From Chionis minor (Eukaryota > Chordata > Aves > Charadriiformes > Chionididae), in assembly GCA_013398295.1 (NCBI GenBank), contig VZSF01011151.1:620974-684973 (forward strand): a stretch of 64,000 nucleotides of DNA, written 5' to 3'. Each line of letters starts with the position of its first letter. The stretch's first letter is position 1. The notes beneath the pieces were generated by a model that worked only from the letters and a program-made list of their open reading frames with translations, did no database searches and was not told the DNA's origin. Positions 11,694 through 24,275 of the stretch are shown here, one piece after another. The position numbers and the translations under genes were made by a program.

Positions 11694-12960
11694 GAAGCAA
11701 AGATGACCTAGTTTACTATAGAAAGGTCCACTATCCTAAACTGCATGTTAGAAGACTGTAAACCACTAAATGCATCTTTACAACATTGTGGTCTATGTGG
11801 AGCTGTATTGCACACACATGAAAGTATGACACGTTAAGCTGATGACCCTTGGACTGGTAAAATCCTTCCCTAGTGTAAACCAGGAGTTCCTCAGGAAGGA
11901 GCTCACTGGGTAGTTTCAGAATGGTATTACAGTGCTACTCTTGCTGTACAGAAATGGAAGCTAATACTCAACACAAGGAATTATTCTGATCCGAAAGTCA
12001 ACTGGGAGGGCACAAAAAAAAGTATGTATTGTGGTGTCTTCAGAATAAGACCGTACTTTAAAATTGAAATCCATGCTTTACAAGGGTATTGTGGTCAGTA
12101 CTTACAGGTTTCAGGTGTACAACCAAACATCATTCTCCCACCAGAATGACTGAAAATAACACATAACCCCTCCCCTGCTGTAACAGGAACAACAGGAGCT
12201 AAATGGAAGAAGTTGTGGAATAAAGCTTTTTATTCCATAGTGAATCCATAGTAAAACAACCAGCAGTGTTCTCAACAAACAAAGAAGAAAACTGAATATA
12301 ATCAGCAAGAAATTACAATATGGGCACCAGAGTTTAAGGCAGTATGTAGTAAGTCTCAGTGTGACCAGCTGTTCTACAGTCCTACAACATCTAGTCTGTT
12401 ATGTGTACTATTTCATCCATTACTGAACTATTAGCAATGCAGGTTAAGGTATTATGTACTATAGTGGTAATTTGTTAAACATGTTATCTCAAGGTTATTT
12501 TCAACAAGGCACTGAAAAATCAATACTTTATGAAGCAAAACCAGAATGTTTCCTCAAGAGGCCGGTTATTATGTGCAGACTGGGGAGTGAACAGTTTGAC
12601 CAGCTGCACTCTTAAGGAAATTGTGATTTGAACAGGTCACCGGCAAGGAGAGAATTATTGTAGTCTGAAGAGAAGCAAATAAATTTCAGCTCATACCAGT
12701 AACATGGCTGTAAATACACACATATTAATAACATATAGGTGACAAAGCATTATATACATGTATACCTTTATTCTGGAGAAAAGTGCTATGTAAAGGGAAT
12801 TTTCAGGGGTCCTAAAACAAGAATGCCTATGTGACTGAAGGTATTGTAAAGTGCTGAGGCTATTATGAAGCCACACCTGGAAAACACTGTCAGAATACAG
12901 TATCTTAAGGAACGATAAGCTCTGCCTGAACAGGCAGTGGTTATACTGTCAAAGACTATG
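11694..12960 (+). pseudogene. decayed tail of the retroviral remnant (tentative)
   Basis: No frame stays open here, but short protein-like stretches appear in the + strand frames after the env-like segment. No LTR end, polypurine tract or target duplication could be placed, so the right border of the element is unknown. Confidence 0.2.
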
Positions 12961-13059
12961 ATCTTGGACAGCCGCTAAAAAAAAGGGCACCTTCTGTGCA
13001 AGACCAAATCATTCATTGTATAGGAGGGATCATGTAATTTAACCACGTACAGCATCTGT

Positions 13060-13340
13060 TGAAGCGTCCCCTGACTGACTGCACGGGTGGAGCTATGGCG
13101 GGACGGTGCCCGCCTGCCCTGCAGCGAGCCCCACCAGCTGTGCAGCCCTCCTTGCCGCACAGCTGGGCCTGCGGGACTGAGCGCCGTGACAGCCTGTACC
13201 ATTACAAACGCCGGGATTGCTTTATTATCATTAAAGGGCAACTTAACGTGCACAACTGGCCTGCTTCCCCGCCTGCGGTCCGGTGGCAACTGGAATGCCA
13301 GAGAGGGCACAGCCCACTAGCAGGGGCTGGACCACTGGAT
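13060..13340. other. GC-rich patch of unknown origin
   Basis: This 280-bp patch is clearly richer in GC and CpG than its AT-rich surroundings and therefore shows open frames on both strands. It could be an old LTR or other repeat remnant, or a small regulatory element. No family is recognised, and the open frames are best explained by base composition. Confidence 0.4.
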
Positions 13341-15330
13341 GCCAACTAGAGTTAGTGGGATTCCCTTCACTCCAGCAGTCTGGAAAGTACTTTTTCCATC
13401 CTCATGTGTTATCATTAGATTCCCCTGCTTCTTTTCAAACAGACGACAAAAACCTTGTTTGAACAAGCAGCTTTTCCTCTTGCTCTTCAAAAACTTCCAC
13501 CTCCTTGTGACAACGGATACCAGTTACATTTTATATTCTCCTCAATACCCTTGAGAAGGTATTATTTTAGTCCTCAGTACTTCCAGTCTCATTTGTTCTG
13601 ATATCTTTATCTCTCCTTATTGGCATTCCTTTTTTTCTCATTTGTAATTCATACTCACTAATACTGGCATTTTAGGTTTTTTCCTTCCCTTAATTACTTT
13701 CTCAGTTTTTCCTTTAATTTCTTCCTCCAAATACCACTGAACAAAAATAAAATGCCAAACAGCACTTATTTGACCTCTTACTTCACTGTGAAATCAATCT
13801 GATAATGAGTTTATTTCACAAATTTAAGCGTTATTTTTTGTCTTAACCTAGTTTATCTCAGAAATTTTCTCAACTTTGTAAATTAATTTTCTATTTGAAT
13901 CATATTTATATAAAGTGACTATATAACACTGAATGGAACTGCCCATGGTTTGTTCATGGTGGGCATAATAACACCACTGGTCCCAAGGCAACCATCAACT
14001 TCAAGTCCAGCGATTATTCATTATATTCATTTATTTTTAACAGCCACAGTGGAGTTCAAAATAGACGTGTGATTAAGAAATTAGGTAACTCATCCTGACT
14101 ATATTGGATCAGACATTGGATTTCACTTACATCATAGTTAAAATTAGCTACTGTCTGTAAATAGACAGCAGGTAAGTAGAGGACCAGCTTTGTCTTTCAC
14201 CGCAATCAAGTGACGCTTTCTCAGAGAAACTGACTGCGAAGTATCACAACTGCTGGGAGTGATCCACCAAACTGTTGGAAATCTCACCCAGAGAAACAAC
14301 GACCTTTTCTGCAGGAGGAGGAAGAGCTGCCCAGAATAATATTATGGTTGGTGAAAAAATGCCTCGCACTTTTGAATGGCCTTGTCTCTTTGGATCTGAA
14401 GGAAAAAGGAAAAAGAAACAGAAGTGTTTTGAGGCATAGCCTTCATTTCAAAGACATTCCTTTGAGTTTTGTGGGAGGGTGGGTAGTCAGCTCAGAGAGA
14501 TCAAAGGCCTACAAATGTAAATCCTGAAGTGCAGCAAGTCAGATATACTCAAGTGAGACAGAAATTACTGGCTAAATTATTTAACAGTATGAGTAATGTT
14601 TCGACTTTGTGCTGCCACTTTTTATGGCATCTAAATCAATTTATTTCTCTAAATAGATCCTGGTGCTTTGCTGCAGTAACTGGAAATTACTTTCACCTCT
14701 TCCACTCCATCAGTAAAAAATGAAATTAGCTCTATCACTCTATTATAAGTTTCAGCAAATTATGTAATTAAGGAAGAATACATTATTTGAAACTATGAAC
14801 AGGCCAAAGTTATGTTCATCTCTCTGAGGCATTGCAGAAACATTAAAATAAGCCAGGTTATTCCTCTTTTCCTAGAGTCTTAAACATGGCTTTCATTATT
14901 CGCAGAGTAAAGAGGTAAATAATGAAATAATGAGTCAGCTGTAACTTTCATTGCTGAAAACCAGCGTTCACAATGACTGTTTTCCCAGTACACGTAGGAA
15001 TGTGGGGTTTACATCAGAAAGATATATTGTCATTGTACAAAAAATGGGACTTTATTCTTCCTACAGAAGTCTGTAGGACTCCTCCACATCAGTACTACAG
15101 AGGGCTTTAACAGAAGAGCTGTAGCGAGTCCTGCCAAAGCACTTTACAATAATCTCCGTCTCAAAACTGTCTCTTCTCTCCTGCCAGAGGCTATTTTCCT
15201 CAGAGGAGAGTTGGCAGACTGTGGTATGCGCACATACTTCAACTCCTCCAGAGAAAATCCTTAAACTATCAGCAAAGATGGGCTTGAGCCACACCACCAG
15301 GCTGCTAAGGGAAGGAGCTGAAGAGTGCTT
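13341..15330. other. intergenic, no gene recognised
   Basis: Mostly AT-rich, with pyrimidine-rich runs near 13600-13740. I see no repeat ends, RNA genes or convincing frames. Confidence 0.5.
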
Positions 15331-15332
15331 AC

Positions 15333-15870
15333 CTCTGCCAGCTTTGCAACAGGGTGACCACCCTTTGGCGGGGCTGAGTTAGCCAGCCAGCCCGGTGTAT
15401 GGTGCCATCAACACCCCCCAGGCCGGTGTTACCCACGTCCCTCTCGAGGCTGTACATCACAGCAGTGCAGTTACAGCAAAACTACTTGTACGAGTACACA
15501 AGTCCCTGAAGTGGCCGAAAAGGCTTGCTGAACTGCAGGGTCCAAAGGCAGTTTGCCTTGGATTAAAAAAAGCGTGGCTAAGGGATGCCGCTGGAGGCTG
15601 TCAGAGGGAATTGGGAGGCGGTGAGAAATGCTGGCCGAGGGGCTCTGTGGTTTGACACAGGTGATGTGCACACACCACGCGCACGCTGCTGTCCTACTGA
15701 GTGGGGTGGCACAGGCTCACTGTCCATGTGTGCAGACCTCTACAGAGCAGCGGTGCAGGGCGTGCGCCGCGGCTGGTATTCAGGCATCAACTGTCAAAGC
15801 TGCCTGACATCTGGAAAAGCAACTGATACAAAAATAAAGGAAAAGTCATCTCCCAGCTATTTTTAGGGGA
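15333..15870 (-). other. GC-rich segment with antisense splice-donor-like site
   Basis: The segment is GC- and CpG-enriched compared with both flanks. On the minus strand its left edge is a strong donor-like site, CAGAG|GTAAGC, with the GT opposite 15331-15332. This could be the 3' end of an exon of a minus-strand non-coding transcript, with sequence to its right as the exon body. No long conserved frame supports a protein. It may equally be an old repeat with a chance donor. Confidence 0.2.
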
Positions 15871-17700
15871 CATGGTCCAGAGTCTGAAAGGATTCTCAAG
15901 ACCCTTCAGTCCCTTCTGGGACTCAACAAGGCAGCTATGAAAATCATCCTCCTGCTATCCCAACAGCGAAGAGGTCACTCATCTGATCCACATGCACTGA
16001 TTCATGTGTAGCTGGGACGGAAAAGATACAGAGACACCTCTTTTTTATGATAGCCCTCCTGTTACTCGTATCTTGCTACGGTTGATAAAGCGTCACATCT
16101 AAAAGTGCAATGGCAACTAATAAAGTATTGAGAACGCTGGAATTACTTGCATGTGCTCCTTGGGAGGCACCACTGTTGCCTTCTGCTTGATGCGCTGGTG
16201 ACATGAAGAATACAGCCTGTGCACGAACAGCCCTGTTGATACATGTTGCAGGTGTCTGCAAGTATGAGACAACATTTACTCCACAATACCTGAAACATCC
16301 CTCAGGCTTTCCCCAAAAGTAAAACATTATTATTCTGGAGTCATATTATTTCTAAAATGCACATGCAGATTCACTTACTTTAACTCATATGTGTCCTCAT
16401 CAACATAGAGAAACCCACATGACACTAGGGTCACGAGTGTTTTCTCCTAGATCAACTAAGACACTTTTACATGTTTGTTTAAGCAACTTAATATTCTTGT
16501 ATGTACAGAGCACTATTTATTCAATTGGCACGATCATGTTAGACACACTATGTGTAAATACACATTTTCACTTGAAGAAGAATGAAACACTATAATAGAG
16601 AGCATAAAATACCCTAAGTTCTAAAAGAATCTACATGTCAGCAGCGTAAGTCAAAAAATGTGACTAGTCAGCTTTTAGCATGGTTTCCCAGAACTGGAAA
16701 AAAAAAAAAAAAAGAATGGAAATGCAGGGAACAGCTTGAAACACAGCTGAATTTATTTTAGAATAGGACCCTCATGCAAGACTGAACTCAGATTGTGTTA
16801 ATGCTACCAGCATTTGACAGAAGATTACAGATTGTTCACATGGAAAATTATGGTAGTAAAAGGTAAGCTGTGACACTAAAGTGCTACAAAGGCATTAATA
16901 GAAATTCATATGTGGACAGTTTCATCTCGTTATAAGAGGGCTTTTTTCCAGTTTTGGCATTAATTCCTTCAGAATTGATTTCAACTAGACCAGAAAAAGC
17001 CATTCTCATACTGGAATATGCATCTATATAGACAGCTATATTAGTACAGCTATGTTAGCTTAATCATGCCTCTGTAATTTCTGGAGAAAACTTTTAGGAT
17101 GGAAGGCAGTTATGGCTGTTATTATTAATCTTCATGATTTAATCGTGACTACAAAATTAGTATATTAGATGACATCCACCTACCTCTGCATTTGACTCAT
17201 CTGTGAGTTTATGTATCGCACGCACTTGTTTTCCTCAAATCTCAGTTCAAATCCAAATAACAGCTGCTGAGTTTCAAAAGACACAGCTTTTAACATCTCT
17301 AAGAAGAAATTAATATAATGAATTGAATTTTTAATAATTTCCTCTAATGAACTATTGTACAGATAAGAAGTTTACTTTTTTTCCTAGTCAGTGATCCTTG
17401 GCGATAGGTATGTAAAAATTAAAGGATACTATTCAAAGGACAGATGCCAGATAAAATACAATGAGGGAGATAAATGACCTTTGATGGTCTCTGATGAAAG
17501 ATCAGCATTCGAAACCGGGACTTCTTCTGTATTCAGTCCTACATATCCTTTACCGCCCTGAGATATTAAATATATTACCCAGTTAGCTGAGTGTAATTAT
17601 CTGTATGATGCCATTATAAATCTAACAGACAAAAACATAAGCAATTAATATGGTACCATTCCTATTTCATATATATACAATAAAAGTCACAAAATACAAT
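15871..17700. other. intergenic, no gene recognised
   Basis: AT-rich DNA with an uninterrupted 16-base A run at 16698-16713. The run might be the tail of a retroposed sequence, but I could not identify a body next to it or flanking duplications. Confidence 0.5.
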
Positions 17701-17940
17701 CATAGAATCACAGAAGCATAGAATAGCTTGGGTTGGAAGGGACCTTTAGAAGTCATCTAGTCCAACTCCCCACTGCAAGAGCAGGGACATCTTCCACTAG
17801 GCCAGGTTACTCAGAGCCCCGTCCAACCTGACCTTGAATGTTTCCAGGGATGGGGCATCTACCACCTCTCTGTGAAGCCTGTGCCAGTGTTTCACCACCC
17901 TCATTGTAAAAAATGTCTTCCTCGTATCTAGTCTAAATCT
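17701..17940 (-). repeat. CR1 LINE 3' fragment, antisense
   Basis: Starts with tcatagaatcacagaagcat, the reverse complement of the CR1 3' terminal short repeats. The diagnostic ggttggaagggacctttaga, tccaactccc, and tttccagggatggggcatct segments follow. It is 5'-truncated, as most avian CR1 copies are. The sequence to about 18010 may be a more diverged continuation. Confidence 0.93.
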
Positions 17941-20900
17941 ACCATTATTATTCCTAATTGATGTCAAGTTATCTGGGGGTTTAAAATCCTACCCATCACT
18001 GTCATAGCTGAACAACTCCACTTGTAACCCAGAACTGAGTGGATTTTATGAAATATCTGATCTCTCTCAGGTTTCAGTATACACATCTACCCTTAGGATA
18101 GTGTATTTTTGTTATTATTACTTTTTCGACTACAAAATTGAGAACTGGTTTAGCCAGGAGACAGGCATGTGAAGAGGCTTCCTCAGGAAGAAAAATTGTG
18201 TATGATCCTGAGGTTGTCCAATCTCCCAGCTCTGCGTGCTTTATCTTCTGGTTTGTAAGCTGCACCATCCCAGGAGATCAGCTGTCTTAGTAGTTCACAG
18301 ACTGCAATTCAGCCTTTAATATAGTTTAGTCTTGATTTTTTAATCACTTTAAGGTTTAGCTCTGAGGCCTTCAAGCAACCTGAGGAGTACCCTGGGACTA
18401 TCTGAAGGCATTAAACGCTGACTTGACATATGCACAGAAGACTAACACCACTGAGGAAGTGAGCCGTTATATGTTGTACCAGGAGGAACACAAGCACAAC
18501 TTACACATCTCAGGAAATCAAGCAATTTTAATGAATTCAGCACTGCGGTGTATTGCAATGAGCTGCAGGCAGGACCCAGTGGGTAGTTATCTGCAAAGCG
18601 TATTCCATACCTCTGCTCTGTTCAGTCTGTTATCTTTGTATTCCCTGTGCAGAGTAATGCTTTTTTTTGAATTATTATTTTACTTTTCTGGCTTTATCTG
18701 ACCCTCAGTCCATTCCCGCAGTCCATTCAGCCTAAGAGATTTCCCTGAATTAAAAATAAGCTCTCCAAGGATAAGAAAGATGATTAATCCCTACAAGCTC
18801 ACAGATCTCCATGGATATTTTTCTTGTGCTAATGATTTCCATTATCTTGATAAAACAATGCATTAATAAAGCAACAATAAGGAAAGAGAGCATATTGGCA
18901 TTCCAATAAGCAGAAATGACAAATAAATATTGTAGTTCAATATATTAAAGAATTAAATAATAGGAGACTTTTTGGAAAACAAAAAAGATACAATGTGAAG
19001 ACATAAACAGGTTAGTTCTACAGGGACTGCCTGAGCCAAAGAATAGATTTCAGATGGAATCCTGCAGTTAGTTCTGTGGTTACAAGAACAAGGCCTTTGC
19101 TATTGATTTCAACACATCCAGGATTTCACAGAATGCGTAACCCTCTCTGTGATGCATAATAAGGAAAATTATTATTCCTCCTTTTACATTTTGCCTGCTT
19201 TTTAAGTATTGTTTATCTCTGGGAGCTCATCTCTGCTACAGAGCCTCTGTTGACACCCCAGTCTGAGCACAGCTATTCTGGCACAGCAGCCTAGTGAAGA
19301 AGCAGTGTGCATTCATTGAGGAGGGGTTTTCTGTCAGCTTGGTTATGTTTTTTTCCCCTGCAACATTAATCAAGCCAACAAAAGCTCTCTCCTGCAGCAC
19401 GGCTCTATCAGCAAGGGAGTACGATTATTTTCACACTTGCAGCTGAAATAACTCTGCTGGCAAAACTCCGCAGCGCAGGTCAAATCTGAAAAACAGCTGA
19501 GGGAGACAGTGTGACTGATAATAAATAATACATGCTCTGAAAGCCATTGCAAGTTATTTAGTTTGTCAGATTTAATGGGACATAGTTGTCCCATGATGGG
19601 TTTTCACTCTTCCTGATAATCCAGTTTCTGTGCAGCGTGCATAATGGTGCCGGGTAGTAACAAAATAGGAACCATTATAATGAGTTAATACAGTACCATT
19701 TGCACAGTGTGCATTTATGATTGCAGCCAGTTCCCTCTAAGCTGCCAAAGAGAAATCTCACAGCTGTAAGCAAGTTTACTATTCACATTATAACCACTGT
19801 CTCAGCAGCCTCCCCCGGGTATGAGATAGGCAGCCCTTCTTAAACTTCTTTCCCATGGGCACCTCTACACTGATTCTGCGGGCAGATCCAGTCTGGAGAG
19901 ACTGGAGACAAGCCATTTCCAAGCTAGAAGCTATGTAAAGCTGTTGTCAAGGGGCAAAGCTAATAAACCCTGTGAGTGTATATCAGCTTGGGCTCAACAA
20001 TGTGCTAAAACATCAGCATGGCTCCCAGTTGACTTAGGATATCACGAGAGCGAATTCGCATCTGCCTGTAAAAGACTGTAGGGTTGTTTAAATCTCCGGA
20101 GAACAGGATGATCACTGAAACTTTCTCAATATACTTGGAATTTTCAAGACATAATGAAAATCAGAGGGGTCTGCCAGACAGCTGGGTAATCCTTTGCATA
20201 TCTTGGGATTCATCGCAATACAAGCAGCTGGAATGAATTCTCTTACAGATGGGGCCATATATGCTATTAAAAGGTTTGAGGTCTTAAGATTATGCAAACT
20301 CCAATTGCTTACAAGGAAATTTTCCCATATCTGGTGTTTGCACAACGCTATTTCTTTGGAAAGTTTCAGCCCTATCGATTCACATATTTCTGAGAATAAA
20401 GCTAGGGAATCACACTGTTTTACCCATGTTTAAATACAGGTCTGTCAGCCTTTTCATTGAACGTCCTGTTTTCTCCAGGCTTTAGTGCTGGAGCTTGACC
20501 TTTATTTAGGGGTTAATTTTTTTGTCAGGGAATAGTCTTTTGCAACCTAGTGAAAATCTGACAACTGACCAGTGAGAAAAAAATAATCTCAGATTGCTTA
20601 TACTGGTTAAAGCCTCACTAGAAAATTGACTACAATCCATAAAAAGTCTAATATCACTGAACAGCCAAACCACTGGCAGCTCCTCAGACTGACCAAACTG
20701 CATGTGTACCACTCACGGGAGACTGTATTTCGGAAAGACTTTGTATCTTCTGCTCCCCTTGCTTTGGTGTGCAGCCAGGGGCTAGAACATAGAGAAGGAA
20801 ACTCTCCTCCTTGTGCTCGGGAGGGAATTGTCCTCATTAACTTTAGTGATTTAAATCTTAGATTTCTAGTCTACAAAAACTATCAAAGTTCACTCTATGA

Positions 20901-21270
20901 AGACACTACTGAAAATGTTTCCTTCCTGAAAATCCTAGATATCCATCGTCAGATGAGATACATATTACCCTCTGGAGATTGCTATTTTCCTCCAGCAACT
21001 AGAAAGAGAATGTACACATCGGGCTTAGACTAGATCTCCAATTTGCAAATAGCTATGGAAAAGCAGGATGAATCTCATGTTAGAGAGAGATTTAAGAATA
21101 GAACTTTAGAGAATAAGCCTTGCTTATTCTGCAAATTGAATGGGGTGGTAACGTTGAAACTGAAGACTATCTTACAAAGCAACCACAAGAGGCCATCAAC
21201 TGAGATGACAAAGACCTGCCATTCCTGACTTCTGGGATCTTGATGCTTTAATCTCAGCAGTGTTCCTCTA
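17941..21270. other. intergenic, no gene recognised
   Basis: No convincing gene. The block around 19060-19700 has complex, low-repeat composition and might include conserved non-coding DNA. The 135-codon open frame at 20626-21033 has no recognisable domain. Confidence 0.5.
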
Positions 21271-21274
21271 ACTG

Positions 21275-21540
21275 TTCTTGTGTAGGGCAAACGGGCACAA
21301 ACTGGAACACAGAAAATTCCATCTGAACATGAGGAGGAACTTCTTTACTTTGAGGATGGCAGAGCACTGGAACAGGCTGCCCAGAGAGGTGGTGGAGTGT
21401 CTGACTCTGGAGACATTCCAAACCCGCCTGGATGCCATCCTGTGCAACCTGCCTGTAGGTGAACCTGCTCTGGCAGGGCGGTGGGACTACGTGATCTCCA
21501 GAGGTCCCTTCCAACCCCTTCCATTCTGTGATTCTGTGAA
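21275..21540 (+). repeat. CR1 LINE 3' fragment, sense
   Basis: Contains the CR1 3' segment in sense orientation: aaattccatctgaacatgag, gaacttctttactttgagga, ggctgcccagagaggtggtg, and tccaaccccttccattctgt. It ends with the terminal tgattctgtg repeats near 21538. Heavily 5'-truncated, with no flanking duplication, as expected for CR1. Confidence 0.95.
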
Positions 21541-22139
21541 TGTAGCTCCTGAGCACATTTACCTTCTGGTGACTACTATATGTGATCATTCACAAAATAC
21601 ATTTAAGCTTATAAATCCATTAAAGAAGATTTCCTCTTCTGAATAGTGTTCTTTTTAACCTTTGTTCAGTTACACCCACATTGGAATTGGGTGCTGCATT
21701 ACCCCTGCTCCTGGAGCTGTGCTACCTCAGGAAAATACCATTCCCAGCATCTGTTGCCACTGATCAACTACATTCTTGAAAACCCAAATCCTCAGTACAT
21801 CACTGATTGTTATTTAGCTCTTATTGTACAATACAAAAGACATGTAATATGCTGACATTATGACAGAAACATTCCCTTCTAGCAAGCGACTGCAGAGTTT
21901 TTGCTCAACTGCCACAATGTATTTTGTGTTTAATGCAATACAGAAAAAATGAACTTATACTTTATCTGTAGAACAGATACAGTACAAGCTCTAGAAATTT
22001 TCCCATGCCTTTCCCAAGTCTCTAAACAGGTGAGTAAAAAAGTAGTTTTCTCCCATGTCAATGCGGACCTTGAACTCTGTTCAAGGCAGCTAACGCAACT
22101 GTGAGAAGGTGTCTACTGGCCATCAAAGGAAAGCCCATA

Positions 22140-22440
22140 CACATCTCTAAAGGCCCTGAGTGCATTAATAAGCTTTACTGGCTCAGCCCAGTGCCCCCAG
22201 GGCCTCCCCCAGTGCTACCCATAGGATCAGGAGCCCCATTTCAGCCCAGCCCAGGGCCACCAGTCCCTGCCCTAGTGATGCCACAAGCTTGCTGGTCTCC
22301 AGCTCCACGCACCCCTGCCCTGCTTGGTCACGTCACTGCCCTCAGCTCCCGGCTGCCTCCCCCTGGGGGACCACCTGACCCTTGCTGCTCCCTGACAGTA
22401 CCTGCCAATGGCCTGAAAAACACCTTGCTGACATTAATAG
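22140..22440. other. C-rich patch, probable old repeat
   Basis: A sharply bounded GC- and C-rich patch in AT-rich DNA. Its proline-rich open frame follows from the CCC-rich composition and shows no domain. It may be a remnant of an unidentified repeat. Confidence 0.35.
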
Positions 22441-23804
22441 GTTTCAGATACTACCATATTCATGTATAAGTGACCCAGTGTTTATGAAAGTATGACTTAT
22501 AGCTTTCTGTAATTACAAAAAATATTATTTTAATTATTTTTATATGATTAATATTGTTTTATAAAGAATATTTGTTGTTTCCTTACACTCTCATGGATTG
22601 CATTCATTTTCTGAGAAGTATGGCTTCCAATTAAGAAAAAGATGAGAAGCCAAATTCTGATTCTTATAGAAGCCTAAAAATTTAAATGTCTAAAAGCTTG
22701 CTAACCATAAGGCAAGCAACCCACTTATGATATTTTAAAACATTATATGTTAACTTCTAAATTGCATTAACTGCAACTAATTGAAGGTGGTTTTGATTAT
22801 CAGGTATTTTGGTTTAGGGTTCTTTAGATAAAGGCAAGGGACGACTCTTTTTCATTAATGTGGAGAATATTTACCATTTCTAAAAAGCTTACTGTGGGAT
22901 TTTGTTGGTCTGAGTAAGGTGGCTGCTCAGGGCACCAGTTTAAAAAAAAAAAAAATTGGTCTAGTTTTTAAATGACAGAAGAATAAAAGCATGCAAAAAT
23001 CCTTTTGGATGGAAAAGTGCTGGTGTTGATTTGAACCAAATGTTCTGTGATTGCTTCTTAATTTGTTTTCTTTGTGGAAAAAAAAATTATCTTCATTTTC
23101 CATCCATTAATACTGCTAGAAAGGAACTTAATCTTTCCAAAGGGTTGCTAATGTTTCTCTGTGTGTAGAATAAATATAATATCACTCCCAATCACAGTCT
23201 CTCAGCCTCATTAGGGAGACATGCTGGGGATAGCAAGTTGGCAAACTCATTAGGAGTTTCTTGTTGCAATCAAATTTGTCCTGTCCTTAGTTGCCAGGCA
23301 CATTATAATAGGGAGAACAAAACCTTTTAACTGTTCTTTGCCATTTATTAAATTTTGTACTGAACAGGCCATCTTTGTTTTACAGGAAGCCATCCACAAA
23401 TGCCAATGGAGTGTAAAAGTGCTCATGCTGTAAAGAATTTCATTAGTCTGTGCTGGACATAGATTAGCATTATTTCTTTGAAATTGCTGCACTGTAACTC
23501 CAAGTGACAAAACAGGGATGCAGACAGACTGGTGCTTTTGATTTGCTCTATACTATGAAGTGCAGAAAACCACAACTCCTTTTGAAAAACTCAGAAACAT
23601 TCAGGAGGTTTCTATCAGTAGGAAACCTGACCTCTAGGTTACAGGTATTTTTGTGCGTGACTATCGGTGACACAATACTCACAAAACCTTTGTTGCTTGT
23701 GTGTCTCATAAGTCTATCGATGCTGATGCACCTGAGAGCTCATTTCCATAAGGCAGGTCAGTAAAAACTCATTGCTGCCACTGTGGGTAAGGTCCTGAGG
23801 AGCA

Positions 23805-23965
23805 TCAGAGCTGGAGTAAGGTTGGGTAGTGGGGAGGACGGACCAGATGGCAGAACTGGGGAAGGGCTGGAGGAAGGAAGATGGAGAAAGGAGGCTGAGG
23901 TAAGAGAAAAGGAGAGTGAAGAACTGGAGAGAGGGGGAACTGGGAGATGAAAAGGTGAAGGAAGC
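23805..23965. repeat. purine-rich tract
   Basis: About 160 bases strongly biased to A and G on the + strand, with GGAGGAA-like and GAGAAAGG-like repeats. This is low-complexity sequence without a strict repeat unit. Confidence 0.6.
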
Positions 23966-24252
23966 TCTCCTCCTTTCAGTACAGCAAGTAATCAGCTCAG
24001 CTGCCTGAGGAACTGAATCTTATTTAAGTCTTAAAGTTTGAAAGCATTGGTTTTCTGGTATTGTTAGATAGGTGCTTTCCAAAGTGCCTTAGATCTAGAG
24101 ATTGTAAAGAACAATGTGAGATCAATTTTGAGCCAAAATTTGAGTTCTAATCATTTTAAGAACCAACATTTGCACACCCTGAGACCAACAGAAAAGATTA
24201 ACGTTTTTCTGTGATGCGTATATAACGTCAATTAAAACCAACAACTTTCTGT

Positions 24253-24275
24253 TGTGTGTGTGTTTGTGTGTGTGT
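24253..24275. repeat. TG microsatellite
   Basis: A short imperfect TG dinucleotide run with one TTT interruption. Confidence 0.85.

Noticed and set aside
16698..16713. A run as the tail of a processed retrocopy
   Set aside because: No gene-like body or target duplication could be found beside it.
20626..21033. 135-codon open frame, plus strand
   Set aside because: No family resemblance and no exon signals; length is compatible with chance in 64 kb.
21278..21646. 122-codon open frame, plus strand
   Set aside because: It is the translation of a CR1 3' region, not a host gene.
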